From Acidobacteriota bacterium (GTDB lineage: Bacteria > Acidobacteriota > Terriglobia > Terriglobales > Acidobacteriaceae): a stretch of DNA of 64,000 nt. The notes under the pieces were generated by a model, which saw only the letters and a program-made list of their open reading frames with translations, did not search any database and was not told the DNA's origin. This document shows positions 52,305-61,127 of the stretch, piece by piece. The stretch covers positions 158,016 to 222,015 of the forward strand of contig JARLGJ010000020.1 in NCBI GenBank assembly GCA_031296105.1, in the 5' to 3' direction. The translations under genes were made by a program, and so were the position numbers. Each line of letters opens with the position of its first letter. The first letter of the stretch is position 1.

Positions 52305-53243
52305 CTACTCCGCCTCTTCCATCTCTCCGGTGCGCGGGTTGTAGAAGAAGCGGATGCGCAGCGCCAGATACTGCCCGTGGAACTCATGGGGCAGCGGCGA
52401 GAAGGGATTCGATGCCGAGATGCCGCCATAGGCCGCGCGGTCCAGAGGCACGTCGCCGGAAGGCGTCTCCACAAAGAGTCCGGACACACGCCCGTCGGGC
52501 AGGATGAGGAAGCGGATGCTGACCTTGCCGTGCTTCAGCATCGGCGGCCGGGCCTCTTCGGGAATCAGGTTGTACCAGTTCATTTTGATCGATTGCAGGG
52601 CGCGTGAGAGGTAGGGACCGAAGTCCACGCCCTGGGTATCGCTCAAAATATCGATGCCGCCCATGCGCGCGTTACGGTCCACCGGCCCGCTGCCCAGCCC
52701 CATGCCGCCACCGCCGCCACCGCGCGGAATGTTCCGCGTGGCGCTGGCAATCTGGTCGCCGGCGGAGCCGGGCATGCGGAAGGGATTCGACTGCGGCTGC
52801 TCGGGCACCATGCGCTGCTGCGGCAAACCCATTGTGCCCTGCGCATCGTTATGTTGCGGAGCCGATTGCGCGTAGTTCTGCGGTGCGGGCTGTGCCATCT
52901 GCGGCCCATTGGGCCCGGGAGCCTGCTGATTGCCGCGGCGCAGTTCTTCCAAGGTCTTCGGGTCCGGGGCGTGCGGACTCTGCGCGATGCGGTTCTTGTC
53001 GCTTAGCTTCTCGGTATTCGGCTTGCGCGTCTGTTTCAAGGCGTCCTGCGGCAGGGCCAGGTAAGTGGGCTGCTTGCCGCGCATCAGGTCGTCCACGCTT
53101 ACCAGGTGCGGCTGCGCCCAGTTCGGCATCCACTTCCCCGAGGTGAACAGGGCAATCGCCAGAAGCATGTGAATGACAACCGAAATCCAGAAGGCTTCGC
53201 GCACGCGCGAGCGCGCCAATTCATCTTCCAGCTCCGTCAACAT
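52305..53243 (-). CDS. TonB-family energy-transducer protein
   Basis: At least 312 aa. A transmembrane segment lies at about 18-36 (FWISVVIHMLLAIALFTSG). A long Pro/Gln/Asn-rich periplasmic linker with a Gly run (RGGGGGGMG) follows. The C-terminal TonB-like domain has 'MNWYNLIPEEARPP', 'GKVSIRFLILPDGRVSGLFVETPSGD' and 'AYGGISASNPFSPLPHEF'. Role: couples the proton-motive force to outer-membrane transport or acts as a paralogue with another envelope task; exbB/exbD are absent nearby. The ATG at 53243 has no ribosome-binding site. In-frame protein-like sequence continues upstream to an ATC at 53357 preceded by GAGGAG, which would add 38 residues. Confidence 0.85.
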   Translation of the reverse strand: MLTELEDELARSRVREAFWISVVIHMLLAIALFTSGKWMPNWAQPHLVSVDDLMRGKQPTYLALPQDALKQTRKPNTEKLSDKNRIAQSPHAPDPKTLEELRRGNQQAPGPNGPQMAQPAPQNYAQSAPQHNDAQGTMGLPQQRMVPEQPQSNPFRMPGSAGDQIASATRNIPRGGGGGGMGLGSGPVDRNARMGGIDILSDTQGVDFGPYLSRALQSIKMNWYNLIPEEARPPMLKHGKVSIRFLILPDGRVSGLFVETPSGDVPLDRAAYGGISASNPFSPLPHEFHGQYLALRIRFFYNPRTGEMEEAE

Positions 53244-53410
53244 GTGGGGCTGGAATTCGGCGGTCTCCTCGGCAAAATAACGGCGGCGCGCCCCGCTGGG
53301 GCCGCGCTCTTCGTCGTCAGGAGGCGGGACGATGGAATTGGGATTTAAGGAACCGATTGCCGTTACTCCTCAATATCTCTGGCGCCACGCGGGCGCGCCA
53401 ACGCCCGCCG

Positions 53411-53430
53411 GAGAGGCGGGCATGTTTCTA
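53411..53430 (-). terminator. Hairpin between dehydrogenase and TonB genes
   Basis: Stem GCCCGCC / GGCGGGC with a 5-nt loop and only a weak T-tail on the minus strand. It probably gives partial termination or RNA stability. Confidence 0.4.
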
Positions 53431-53471
53431 TCTTCGCACCGAAGCCGCCCCAGGCGCGGCATCGTGTCTGG

Positions 53472-54512
53472 CTAATCCGCCCCGGAACCACTATCTTTTG
53501 GCGTTCCAACATGCAGGATGGAACCAACATCCTCCAGGTGAGCGCGCTTGCGATGATCGGCCATCTGCTGCTGAATTTCGATGGCCAGGGACAGGGCGGC
53601 GCGTCCGTCGGCCAAAGTTACCTCGGGCTGGCTGCGCTCGCGCACGGCGCGCAAAAAGCTGGAAAGCTCGGCGCGCAGAGGCTCCTCGCTGCTCACCGGA
53701 GGCTTGTACGGCACAATCTGCGGCACCCCGCCCTCGGTGGGCTGGACGGTGAGCGAGAAAACGTCGCGCCGCGAGTAGTCCAGTGAAACATACTGCGCAG
53801 GCTGGAAGAAGCGCAGCTTGCGCACGCGCTCGGTGCTGATGCGGCTGGCCGTGAGGTTGGCAATACAGCCGCTCTCGAACTCCAGGCGCACGCTGGCAAT
53901 GTCCACCTTGCCGGTGAGCACGGGCAGGCCCACGGCGCGCACCTCGCGCACGGGCGACTTTGCCATCTTCAACACAATGTCCAGGTCGTGGATCATCAGG
54001 TCCAGCACCACGTCCACGTCCAACGAGCGCGGGGTAAACACGCTGAGGCGGTGCACCTCAAAGAACATGGGACGCGTCAAAAGCGGCCAGGTGGCGCGCA
54101 CCGCGGGGTTAAAGCGCTCCAAGTGGCCGGCCTGGGCCACGCGGCCCAGCTTGCTGGCCAACGAAACCAGCTCATCGGCCTGATCCAGCGAGAACGCCAG
54201 GGGTTTTTCGATCAGCACGTCGATGCCGGCTTCCATCAACTGGCGCGCCGCAGCCAGGTGGTACACGGTGGGCACGGCAACACTGGCGGCGTGGATCTTC
54301 AGTCCAGAGGCAAGCAGGTCGGAGACACTGGCAAAGGGGCGGCCGCCATGTTCGGCGGTAATGGCCTGGGCGCGCGCAAGGTCGGCGTCCACTACGGCGG
54401 CCAGCTTCACTCCGTCATCGGCCAGTTCACGATAGACGCGGGCATGGTTCTTGCCAAAGGCGCCCACGCCCACTACGGCGATAGAAAGCTCTTCCCGGTT
54501 CACGCTCTCCAT
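53472..54512 (-). CDS. Gfo/Idh/MocA-family NAD(P)-dependent sugar dehydrogenase
   Basis: A 346-aa oxidoreductase. The N-terminal Rossmann motif is 'AVVGVGAFGKNHARVYREL', followed by 'VVDADLARAQAI'. The catalytic region 'DVLIEKPLAFSLDQADELV' contains the conserved E-K-P, and 'VVLDLMIHDLDIVL' carries the D-x-x-x-H motif. The C-terminal beta sheet is typical. The family includes UDP-GlcNAc 3-dehydrogenase (GnnA), which prepares amide-linked lipid A; that is a plausible but unproven reading given the LPS genes nearby. It is divergent from moaC. Confidence 0.85.
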   Translation of the reverse strand: MESVNREELSIAVVGVGAFGKNHARVYRELADDGVKLAAVVDADLARAQAITAEHGGRPFASVSDLLASGLKIHAASVAVPTVYHLAAARQLMEAGIDVLIEKPLAFSLDQADELVSLASKLGRVAQAGHLERFNPAVRATWPLLTRPMFFEVHRLSVFTPRSLDVDVVLDLMIHDLDIVLKMAKSPVREVRAVGLPVLTGKVDIASVRLEFESGCIANLTASRISTERVRKLRFFQPAQYVSLDYSRRDVFSLTVQPTEGGVPQIVPYKPPVSSEEPLRAELSSFLRAVRERSQPEVTLADGRAALSLAIEIQQQMADHRKRAHLEDVGSILHVGTPKDSGSGAD

Positions 54513-54619
54513 TGTCGCAGATCACGGAAGCCGCAGGAAAGCCGGGGCCACTCCGCGGTACAATGCAAGACGCAAAGGCCCCTGAAATCTGCGCCTTGCA
54601 CGGTAAGGAGACTGATCCC

Positions 54620-55141
54620 ATGGCTCGCCGCACCACCCCAAAAACCGCCCCCGTAAAATCCGCCAAGCTACCCACCCGCCTCTCCCACTACGACCGCGCC
54701 GGACAGGCGCGGATGGTGGACGTGAGCCAGAAACAGGAAACCCTGCGCGAGGCCGAGGCCAGCGCTCATATCGTGCTGAGCACAAAAGTGTTGGCGGAGT
54801 TGAAGAACAATCCCAAGGGAGACCCTTTCGAGGTGGCTCGCTTTGCCGGAATTCAGGCCGCCAAGCGCACTTCAGAGCTAATACCAATGTGTCATCCATT
54901 GGCCCTTAGTCACGTAGATGTCAGTTATGCACCGTGCGAAGATGGCTTTATCCTTCGCTCCCACGTAGCGATGCGCGGTGCCACGGGAGTGGAGATGGAA
55001 GCCTTGACCGCTGTGTCGGTGGCCGCTTTGACGGTGTACGACATGTGCAAGGCTCTCGATAAAGGCATCGTGATCCGATGTATACAACTGGAGCACAAGA
55101 GCGGAGGAAAGAGCGGAGAGTATCGCCGCACGCCGCAATAG
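54620..55141 (+). CDS. moaC: Cyclic pyranopterin monophosphate synthase
   Basis: Second step of molybdenum cofactor synthesis. From ATG 54620 (AAGGAG upstream) the protein has 173 aa. About 30 residues of basic leader precede 'LSHYDRAGQARMVDVS'. The family core follows: 'ARFAGIQAAKRTSELIPMCHPL', 'GVEMEALTAVSVAALTVYDMCKALDKG' and 'KSGGKSGEY'. The catalytic Lys and the Asp in TVYDMCK are intact. No other moa gene is in the window. Confidence 0.97.
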   Translation: MARRTTPKTAPVKSAKLPTRLSHYDRAGQARMVDVSQKQETLREAEASAHIVLSTKVLAELKNNPKGDPFEVARFAGIQAAKRTSELIPMCHPLALSHVDVSYAPCEDGFILRSHVAMRGATGVEMEALTAVSVAALTVYDMCKALDKGIVIRCIQLEHKSGGKSGEYRRTPQ

Positions 55142-55166
55142 CCCTCCAGGAAGGATGGGCCAAGAG

Positions 55167-55970
55167 ATGAAGGATGGAGCCAAGGTTCTATTGATCGACG
55201 ACAACCCGGCCATTCGCGAACTGATGCTGGATTCGCTGGCTTCGGAGATGACTGTACACACCTGCTCCGGCGCCACCGAAGCCCTCGATGACACGGAAAT
55301 CCAGGCTCCCGATCTCGTCATCTCCGACTACCGCATGCCCGGCGTCAACGGCTTGGAACTCATCGGCAAGCTGCGCGCCGCCCATCCGCATCTGCCCGTG
55401 GTCATGATGGCCTCGCGTGCCGACATCAACGGCCCCTTGGCCGGCGCCGGCCGCCAGGTGGAAGAATTCCTGGAAAAGCCTTTTCTGGTGGATCACGCGA
55501 TACTTCGCATACGGCGCGTGCTGGATCGCATCGCCCTGAGCAAGGCCACCCGCGAGGCGACGAACTCTACCAGCGTGCGCGGCACCTTGGCGCAGATGTC
55601 GGTGATCGACCTGCTGCAAACCATCGACATGGGACGCAAGAATTGCCGCCTGAAGCTGAGCCAGCGTGGCCAGCCCTGCGAGATGATCTTCCATGAAGGG
55701 CAACTGGTGCATGCCACGATGGGGAATCTCTCCGGCGAAGAGGCCGTGTACAAGGTTGCCGGCTGGAGCGAAGGTTCCTTCCAGATCGACTTCGAGCGCA
55801 TCGAGTGCGAGTACACGATCCATCACAGCACGCAGTCGGTGTTGCTGGAGGCCCTGCGCCTGTTTGACGAGGCGCAGCGCGACGGCTCCGAGGACGGGGA
55901 GGAAGCCATACCGCATCCCGGCCCGGGCGACGGCCTTTCGGGGGCATCCCTCTCCGCGGCTGGAGACTGA
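55167..55970 (+). CDS. Response regulator with PATAN/DUF4388 output
   Basis: About 267 aa. The receiver domain has Asp-Asp in 'VLLIDDNPAI', phosphoacceptor Asp54 in 'LVISDYRMPGVNG' and Lys in 'FLEKPF'. The second half is a PATAN/DUF4388-type domain: 'RGTLAQMSVIDLLQTIDMGRKNCRLKL' then 'EMIFHEGQLVHATMGNLSGEEAVYKVAGWSEGSFQIDF'. Such proteins often act in motility or protein-interaction outputs rather than DNA binding. The acidic, Gly-rich tail is unstructured. ATG 55167 is preferred; ATG 55155 lies 4 codons upstream. It may be cotranscribed with moaC (25 bp gap) and the following kinase-like gene. Confidence 0.88.
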   Translation: MKDGAKVLLIDDNPAIRELMLDSLASEMTVHTCSGATEALDDTEIQAPDLVISDYRMPGVNGLELIGKLRAAHPHLPVVMMASRADINGPLAGAGRQVEEFLEKPFLVDHAILRIRRVLDRIALSKATREATNSTSVRGTLAQMSVIDLLQTIDMGRKNCRLKLSQRGQPCEMIFHEGQLVHATMGNLSGEEAVYKVAGWSEGSFQIDFERIECEYTIHHSTQSVLLEALRLFDEAQRDGSEDGEEAIPHPGPGDGLSGASLSAAGD

Positions 55971-56051
55971 CGGCCACGGCCGTCATTGCAACTTTTCCGT
56001 AACGTGTGTGGGTTATACTCGCAGAGCGTTAAGCGTCCCAACGATCGATTC

Positions 56052-57050
56052 ATGCCGGCCTTTCACAAAGCTCTGTTGCTCTTCAATCCCGTCAGCGGCG
56101 CCCATCAGGAGGCGCGCGCGGCCACCATTCGCCATATTGCGGAACAATATCGCCGTGCCGGTGTGGAGGTGACGGTGGAAGCCACGCGAGCCCGCGGCTC
56201 GGCCGGCGAGCAGGCGCGCCAGGCCATTGCCAGCGGATGCGACGCGGTTTTTGCCTGTGGCGGCGACGGCACGGTCTTTGAGGTTTTGCAGGGCCTGGCC
56301 GAATCGCAGGCCATGATGGGCGTCATCCCCCTGGGCACGGGGAACGTGCTGGCACACGACCTGGGACTGGCCGGCAAGCCCGAGCGCGCCGCCGCGCAAC
56401 TGCTGGAATGCCAGCCGCAGACGATTGCCGTGGGCCGCATTGCCGCCGCCGGACGCGCCCGCTTTTTTACCGTGGCCGCCGGAGTGGGCGTCCACGCCGA
56501 GTTGCTGTACCGCGCCAGCGCCAGGGCCAAGCAGCGCAATGGGTACCTTGCGTATTACGCGCACGGGATGAAGCTGCTGTTCCGCCACGCTTTTGTGCCC
56601 TTTCCGGTGGAGATTCTTACCAGCGAGGGCCGCTCCATTCAAACCACGGCGCTGGAACTGGTAGCCATGCGCGTGCGCTCGTTTGGCGGGCCGCTGCGCC
56701 ATTGGCGTCCGGGAAGTTCGTTGCTCTCCGGCGACCTGAAGCTGGTGCTGCTGCGCAATGCCAGCCGCGGACACATGCTGCGCTACACCATGCAGGCGCT
56801 TACCGGGCTGGCTCCGTATGACTCTCTGGAGAAGCAGGACGCCGACCTGTCATTTGTCTCGGCGCAGTCGGTTGTGTGCCATCCTCCCAAGGAGCGCGCG
56901 GCCCACCTGCGAGTGCAGGCCGATGGCGAATTGCTGGGCCCTGCTCCGGCGGAGATTGCCATTGTTCCCCACGGACTGCGCCTGTTAATGCCGGAAGAGT
57001 TGGCCGCGCAGAGCGCAGCGACCAGCCAGCCCATGGCCGGGCTGCTTTGA
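56052..57050 (+). CDS. Diacylglycerol-kinase-catalytic family lipid kinase
   Basis: A 332-aa protein of the DagK/LCB5/YegS group that phosphorylates diacylglycerol or a related lipid at the membrane. It shows 'LLLFNPVSGAHQEARA', the nucleotide-binding 'VFACGGDGTVFEVLQGL' and 'MGVIPLGTGNVLAHDLGL'. A later 'RVQADGELLGPAPAEIAIVPHGLRLL' closes the second domain. ATG 56052 was chosen; the longer frame from 55986 adds a non-family N-terminus. A specific lipid substrate is not deducible. Confidence 0.92.
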   Translation: MPAFHKALLLFNPVSGAHQEARAATIRHIAEQYRRAGVEVTVEATRARGSAGEQARQAIASGCDAVFACGGDGTVFEVLQGLAESQAMMGVIPLGTGNVLAHDLGLAGKPERAAAQLLECQPQTIAVGRIAAAGRARFFTVAAGVGVHAELLYRASARAKQRNGYLAYYAHGMKLLFRHAFVPFPVEILTSEGRSIQTTALELVAMRVRSFGGPLRHWRPGSSLLSGDLKLVLLRNASRGHMLRYTMQALTGLAPYDSLEKQDADLSFVSAQSVVCHPPKERAAHLRVQADGELLGPAPAEIAIVPHGLRLLMPEELAAQSAATSQPMAGLL

Positions 57051-57087
57051 CATTCACGGCAATCCTTGCCAACCTGAAGTCCACACC

Positions 57088-58125
57088 ATGGAACCCGTTA
57101 CCCACTTTCTGACCGGGGCCGTACTGGCCCGCACCGGATTCAATCGCAAGACCGCCCTGGCCACGGTGACCATGGCGCTGGCCGCCGAGGCCGCCGATCT
57201 CGACGTTGTCGCCTACGTGCGCGGCTCGGCCGAGGGGTTCATTCAGCATCGCGGCATTACCCACACGTTTCTGGCCGTGCCCGTGGTGGCCGCCGTGACC
57301 ATGGCCGCAGTGTGGGCCGCGGACAAGTTGTGGCAGCGCCTGCGCGGCGGCGCGAAGCGGAAGCCCGCGGTGCCGTTGCGTTGGGGATGGCTCTACCTGG
57401 GCGCCGTGGTGGCGGCGCTCTCTCACCTTTTGCTGGACTTCACCAACAACTACGGCGTGCGTCCGTTCTATCCCTTCCGCCGCGAGTGGTTCGCCTGGGA
57501 CATCGTTTTCATTGTCGAGCCTTTGCTCTTACTGGCGCTGATTGCCGCGCTGACCTTGCCCTGGCTCTTTGGCCTGATCGGCGCGGAGATTGGCGCGCGC
57601 CGCAAAGGACCGGCCGGGCGCAGAGCGGCCATTGCCGCGCTGGTGTTTATGGTGCTGTTGTGGGGCGTGCGCGACTTCGAGCATCGCCGCGCACTGGCCG
57701 TGATGGACACGCGGCTCTATAACGGCGAATCGGCGGAACGGCTGGCGGCTTTTCCGGAGATGGTGAATCCCTTCCGCTGGCAGGGCGTGGCGGAAACTTC
57801 AACGGCCTATGTCTCATTGCCGGTGGATTCGCTGCATTCGGAGATCGATGCGCAGGGACAGGCCGTGACCTGCTACAAGCCGGAGCCGACGGCGGCCAGC
57901 ACCGCGGCGCGTGCCTCCAAGCTGGGCCGGGCGTACATGGAGTGGGCGCGCTTTCCGATTGTTGAAGACGAGCACATCTCCGAGCCCGCGCCGCATGACG
58001 TGGTGCAGTTTCAGGATGTGCGCTTCCTCGATCCCGTGGGCAAGCGCAAGGTGCTGGAGGCTTACGTGTTGCTGGATGCGAACCGGCGTGTGCTGGAGCA
58101 GGGCTTCCGCCCGCCGCAACGATAA
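57088..58125 (+). CDS. YdjM-like metal-dependent hydrolase, membrane protein
   Basis: A 345-aa inner-membrane protein. The N-terminus 'MEPVTHFLTGAVLART' and the following 'EAADLDVVAYVRGSAEGFIQHRGITHTFLAVP' contain the His/Asp/His-rich motifs of the YdjM (LexA-regulated, putative hydrolase) family. 'LSHLLLDFTNNYGVRPFYPF' adds another conserved His/Asp cluster. About four helices are predicted. The C-terminal 150 residues are soluble. The substrate is unknown. It runs convergently to the GNAT gene. Confidence 0.9.
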   Translation: MEPVTHFLTGAVLARTGFNRKTALATVTMALAAEAADLDVVAYVRGSAEGFIQHRGITHTFLAVPVVAAVTMAAVWAADKLWQRLRGGAKRKPAVPLRWGWLYLGAVVAALSHLLLDFTNNYGVRPFYPFRREWFAWDIVFIVEPLLLLALIAALTLPWLFGLIGAEIGARRKGPAGRRAAIAALVFMVLLWGVRDFEHRRALAVMDTRLYNGESAERLAAFPEMVNPFRWQGVAETSTAYVSLPVDSLHSEIDAQGQAVTCYKPEPTAASTAARASKLGRAYMEWARFPIVEDEHISEPAPHDVVQFQDVRFLDPVGKRKVLEAYVLLDANRRVLEQGFRPPQR

Positions 58126-58135
58126 CGGCCGCGCG

Positions 58136-58621
58136 TCAATCGCGCGACTTGCGCGCCATCTCCGCAAGCACTTCGCCTTCGGCGCGCACGGGAATCCACT
58201 GCTTGCTGAGACTGGCGCCCATTGATTCGTAAAAGTCGATGGAGGGCTGGTTCCAATCCAGCACCTGCCACTCATAACGCGTGCAGCCTTCGTCCACGGC
58301 GATCTTCGCCACCTTCAGCAGCAGCGCCTTGCCAATGCCGCGCCCGCGTAACTCCGGCCACACAAAGAGATCTTCCAGGTAGATTCCGGCGTGGCCGAGA
58401 AAGGTGGAGTAGTTGTAGAAGAACAGCGCGTAGCCCACGGGCTGGCCGTCCCACTCGGCAATGAGACAGCGGAAACGCGGCGCGGGGCCAAAGCCGTCGC
58501 GCAGCAAATCCTCCTCGGTGATCTTTACCAGGTGGGTGAGTTTCTCATACTCGGCCAGGCCGAGGATCAACGAGCGCAGGGTAGCCGCGTCAGAGGCGAC
58601 GGCCGGACGAATCTTCAACAT
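58136..58621 (-). CDS. GNAT-family N-acetyltransferase
   Basis: A 161-aa acetyltransferase: 'LKIRPAVASDAATLRSLILGLAEYEKL', then the acetyl-CoA-binding 'LEDLFVWPELRGRGIGKALLLKVAKIA' with the R/Q-x-x-G-x-G/A loop, and 'RYEWQVLDWNQPSIDFYESMGA'. The overall pattern is closest to the spermidine/diamine acetyltransferase (SSAT) branch; the true amine substrate is unknown. ATG 58621 was chosen because upstream in-frame residues are Arg-rich and atypical. It lies 61 bp downstream of dacB on the same strand. Confidence 0.9.
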   Translation of the reverse strand: MLKIRPAVASDAATLRSLILGLAEYEKLTHLVKITEEDLLRDGFGPAPRFRCLIAEWDGQPVGYALFFYNYSTFLGHAGIYLEDLFVWPELRGRGIGKALLLKVAKIAVDEGCTRYEWQVLDWNQPSIDFYESMGASLSKQWIPVRAEGEVLAEMARKSRD

Positions 58622-58682
58622 TGCAGTGCATTCTCCGCGGGAGTTCTGTTTGCAGTGTAAAACAATCCGCGTAGCGAAGCGC

Positions 58683-60218
58683 CTAGTTCTTTGCGTTCGC
58701 CACGGCCGCGAGAATTGCATCGATCACCTGGCTGGCGCCGTGATTTTCAAGCGTATTGTTGTTGCAGAAAATCGCAAACGCATAACGCTCGCCGCGCACG
58801 GTGGTCAGGTAGCCGGAGATGGCGTTTACATGATCCAGCGTGCCGGTTTTGGCTTGCACCACGGCTCCGGCAGGCAGTGATTTTAAGCGCCCGGCCAATG
58901 TGCCATCCGTGCCCGCGACGGGTAGTGTGGCGGCAAAGTCCGCGCCCCAGGGTTGCTGTGCAGAGTAGCGCAGCAGCTTGACCGTGGCGTGCGGTGTGAC
59001 GAGGTTCTGGCGCGAGAGACCGGAGCCGTCATAGAAAGCGAACTCGTCGGGGGAGATGCCGGCCTCACTCAGGAACTCCTTTACCACTTGCAGGCCTCCG
59101 GCGATGGAGCCGCCCGTGCCCTTCTCGCGGCCCAGCAAGCGCAGCAGCATTTCGGCATGCAGGTTCTGGCTCACCTTGTTGATCACCATCAGATCCTGCC
59201 CCAGCGGCGCGGAGACGTGCTCGGCCAGCACCACGCGAGCGGGCGCGGCGAGGGGCGCGCTCTCCGGCGGCGTTGCCGAGTGATGCACGCGCACCTTGCC
59301 GTGCATCTCGATGCCGCGGCGCAGCAACAACTCATGCAGCAGTCGGGCGCAGTATTCGGCAGGGTCCTCAAGTGCCACGGCCAGGCTGGTGCCGGCGTCG
59401 GTGAGTGGAATAGCGCCCCATAACTCCACGTGGCGCGAGCCGAGTTCGCGCTGCAATCCCAGCTTGCGTTCTCCGGTGGCCGAGGTGGTGATGCGGTTGT
59501 CGATGTCGAAGTACTCCGCGGCAGGAGCCAGCGAGACGAAGGCGCGGTCTCCCTCTTTTGCGCCTGGCTTAATGTTCACAAAGACGGCGTTGTCGTTGAT
59601 GGCCAAGGCCGACACGGCCGCGCCGTACTCCCACACAAGGTCGTTCTGCGCCCAGCCTTGCCCGTAGCGCTCGTTGCTGTAAAAGCTGTCGTCGGCCACG
59701 AGGTCGCCGTCGATGACCTTGACTCCGCGTGCAGCCAGTTGATCGGCCAGTGCGGCCAGCGCCTGATCGGGAGGAAACGGCCGTTGCGTTTTACCTTCAT
59801 AGGGCAACGCGCGTCCGCTCAGATTCGGATCGCCGCGGCCAACCAAAACGAGGTCGCCGGCGAGGCGTCCGTATTGATCCGGGGCGGTCGCAGACTCCAG
59901 AGTGGTGTGGAATTGATACGCGGCGCCGAGGCGCGCCCAGGCCGTGGCGGTGGTGAAGAGCTTGGCATTGGAGGCCGGCGTGAACAGGCGTTCGGCGTCG
60001 TGAGAATAAACCACGGCGCCGGTGGCGAGGTCTTCCACTGCGATGCCCCAGGCGGCGCGCGACGCCGTTGGCTGTTCCAGCAGCGCGTCAATTTGCCGCG
60101 CCAACTCCTTCGGAGATTCCTTGTGCGTTTCCTTACGGTGTCCAGAGGCCGAGACGGGCCCAGACAGAACAAGCACGAGCAAGAGGGCCACCACCGCGCG
60201 CAATGAGCGAAGTTGCAT
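58683..60218 (-). CDS. dacB: D-Ala-D-Ala carboxypeptidase/endopeptidase (PBP4 type)
   Basis: Periplasmic penicillin-binding protein that trims pentapeptides and cuts cross-links. It has about 511 aa with a signal peptide (hydrophobic core ALLLVLVLSGPVSA). The three active-site motifs are present: S-x-x-K in 'TPASNAKLF' (Ser near residue 83), S-x-N in 'DGSGLSRQN', and K-T-G in 'VQAKTGTLDHV'. The insert domain between the first two is typical of class C PBPs. The start may be ATG 60218 or 60230. Confidence 0.95.
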   Translation of the reverse strand: MQLRSLRAVVALLLVLVLSGPVSASGHRKETHKESPKELARQIDALLEQPTASRAAWGIAVEDLATGAVVYSHDAERLFTPASNAKLFTTATAWARLGAAYQFHTTLESATAPDQYGRLAGDLVLVGRGDPNLSGRALPYEGKTQRPFPPDQALAALADQLAARGVKVIDGDLVADDSFYSNERYGQGWAQNDLVWEYGAAVSALAINDNAVFVNIKPGAKEGDRAFVSLAPAAEYFDIDNRITTSATGERKLGLQRELGSRHVELWGAIPLTDAGTSLAVALEDPAEYCARLLHELLLRRGIEMHGKVRVHHSATPPESAPLAAPARVVLAEHVSAPLGQDLMVINKVSQNLHAEMLLRLLGREKGTGGSIAGGLQVVKEFLSEAGISPDEFAFYDGSGLSRQNLVTPHATVKLLRYSAQQPWGADFAATLPVAGTDGTLAGRLKSLPAGAVVQAKTGTLDHVNAISGYLTTVRGERYAFAIFCNNNTLENHGASQVIDAILAAVANAKN

Positions 60219-60278
60219 GATGTTTCGCATGAGAAGCGAATCCTAGCACTTGTAGTTCGAAGAAAAACTGACGGCCCT

Positions 60279-61127
60279 TTAACGCACCGGCAGCAAAAGA
60301 TTGTCGATGAGCCGCGTTGGGCCGAACCAGGCGGCCACGGCCACCAGCGCACCGTGCAAAGTTTCCGCTACCGCATCGAGCGTATCGGGATCGACGATCT
60401 CCAAGTAGTCAAGTTTGGCGGCAGGTTCGGTGGCCAGCACCTGCAAGGCGCATTGGCGAAGCTGCCCGGCGCGCGTCTCGCCCGTGGCGGCCAGTTGCTC
60501 CACGGCCATCAGTGCGCGGTGCAGCACCAGGGCCTGGCGGCGCTCCGCGACGGAGAGGTATGCGTTGCGCGAACTGAGCGCGAGGCCGTCGCTCTCCCGC
60601 GCGATGGGGGCAACCACCAGTTCCAGATCCATGTTCAGGTCGTGTACCATGCGGCGCAGCACGGCCACCTGCGCGGCGTCCTTCTGTCCGAAGACGGCCC
60701 AGGTGGGCTGCACAATGTGGAAGAGCTTGCTGACGACGGTGGCCACGCCGCGGAAATGCCCTGGGCGCGATCCTCCATCGAGCTTCATGCCGAGGTCCTC
60801 GACATCGACGATGGTGGTGGCGCCCTTGGGATACATCTCCTCGCTCGACGGAGCAAACACGACGTCGGCGCCCGCGGGTTCCAGCAGCGCGCAATCCTTT
60901 TCCAGCGTGCGCGGATACTGCCCGTAATCTTCGTTCGGCCCGAATTGCAAAGGGTTCACGAAGATGGAGACAACCACCAACTGTGCACGGCGGCGAGCCT
61001 CGCGCACCAGCGATAGATGGCCCGCGTGCAGCGCGCCCATGGTGGGCACAAAGCCCACGGTCAAGCCTTGCGCTGTGGCGTCATGGCGCAGCGCACGCAT
61101 CCCGGTAACGGTGTGTACAACCTTCAT
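60279..61127 (-). CDS. panC: Pantoate-beta-alanine ligase
   Basis: Joins pantoate and beta-alanine with ATP to give pantothenate; 282 aa. It shows 'VGFVPTMGALHAGHLSLVREAR' with the HxGH motif, 'SIFVNPLQFGPNEDYGQYPRTLEKD', 'FRGVATVVSKLFHIVQPTWAVFGQKDAAQ', and 'SSRNAYLS' as KMSKS counterpart. Its start overlaps the stop of the secreted protein gene by 4 bp, so panB, that gene and panC form one coupled operon. Confidence 0.98.
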   Translation of the reverse strand: MKVVHTVTGMRALRHDATAQGLTVGFVPTMGALHAGHLSLVREARRRAQLVVVSIFVNPLQFGPNEDYGQYPRTLEKDCALLEPAGADVVFAPSSEEMYPKGATTIVDVEDLGMKLDGGSRPGHFRGVATVVSKLFHIVQPTWAVFGQKDAAQVAVLRRMVHDLNMDLELVVAPIARESDGLALSSRNAYLSVAERRQALVLHRALMAVEQLAATGETRAGQLRQCALQVLATEPAAKLDYLEIVDPDTLDAVAETLHGALVAVAAWFGPTRLIDNLLLPVR

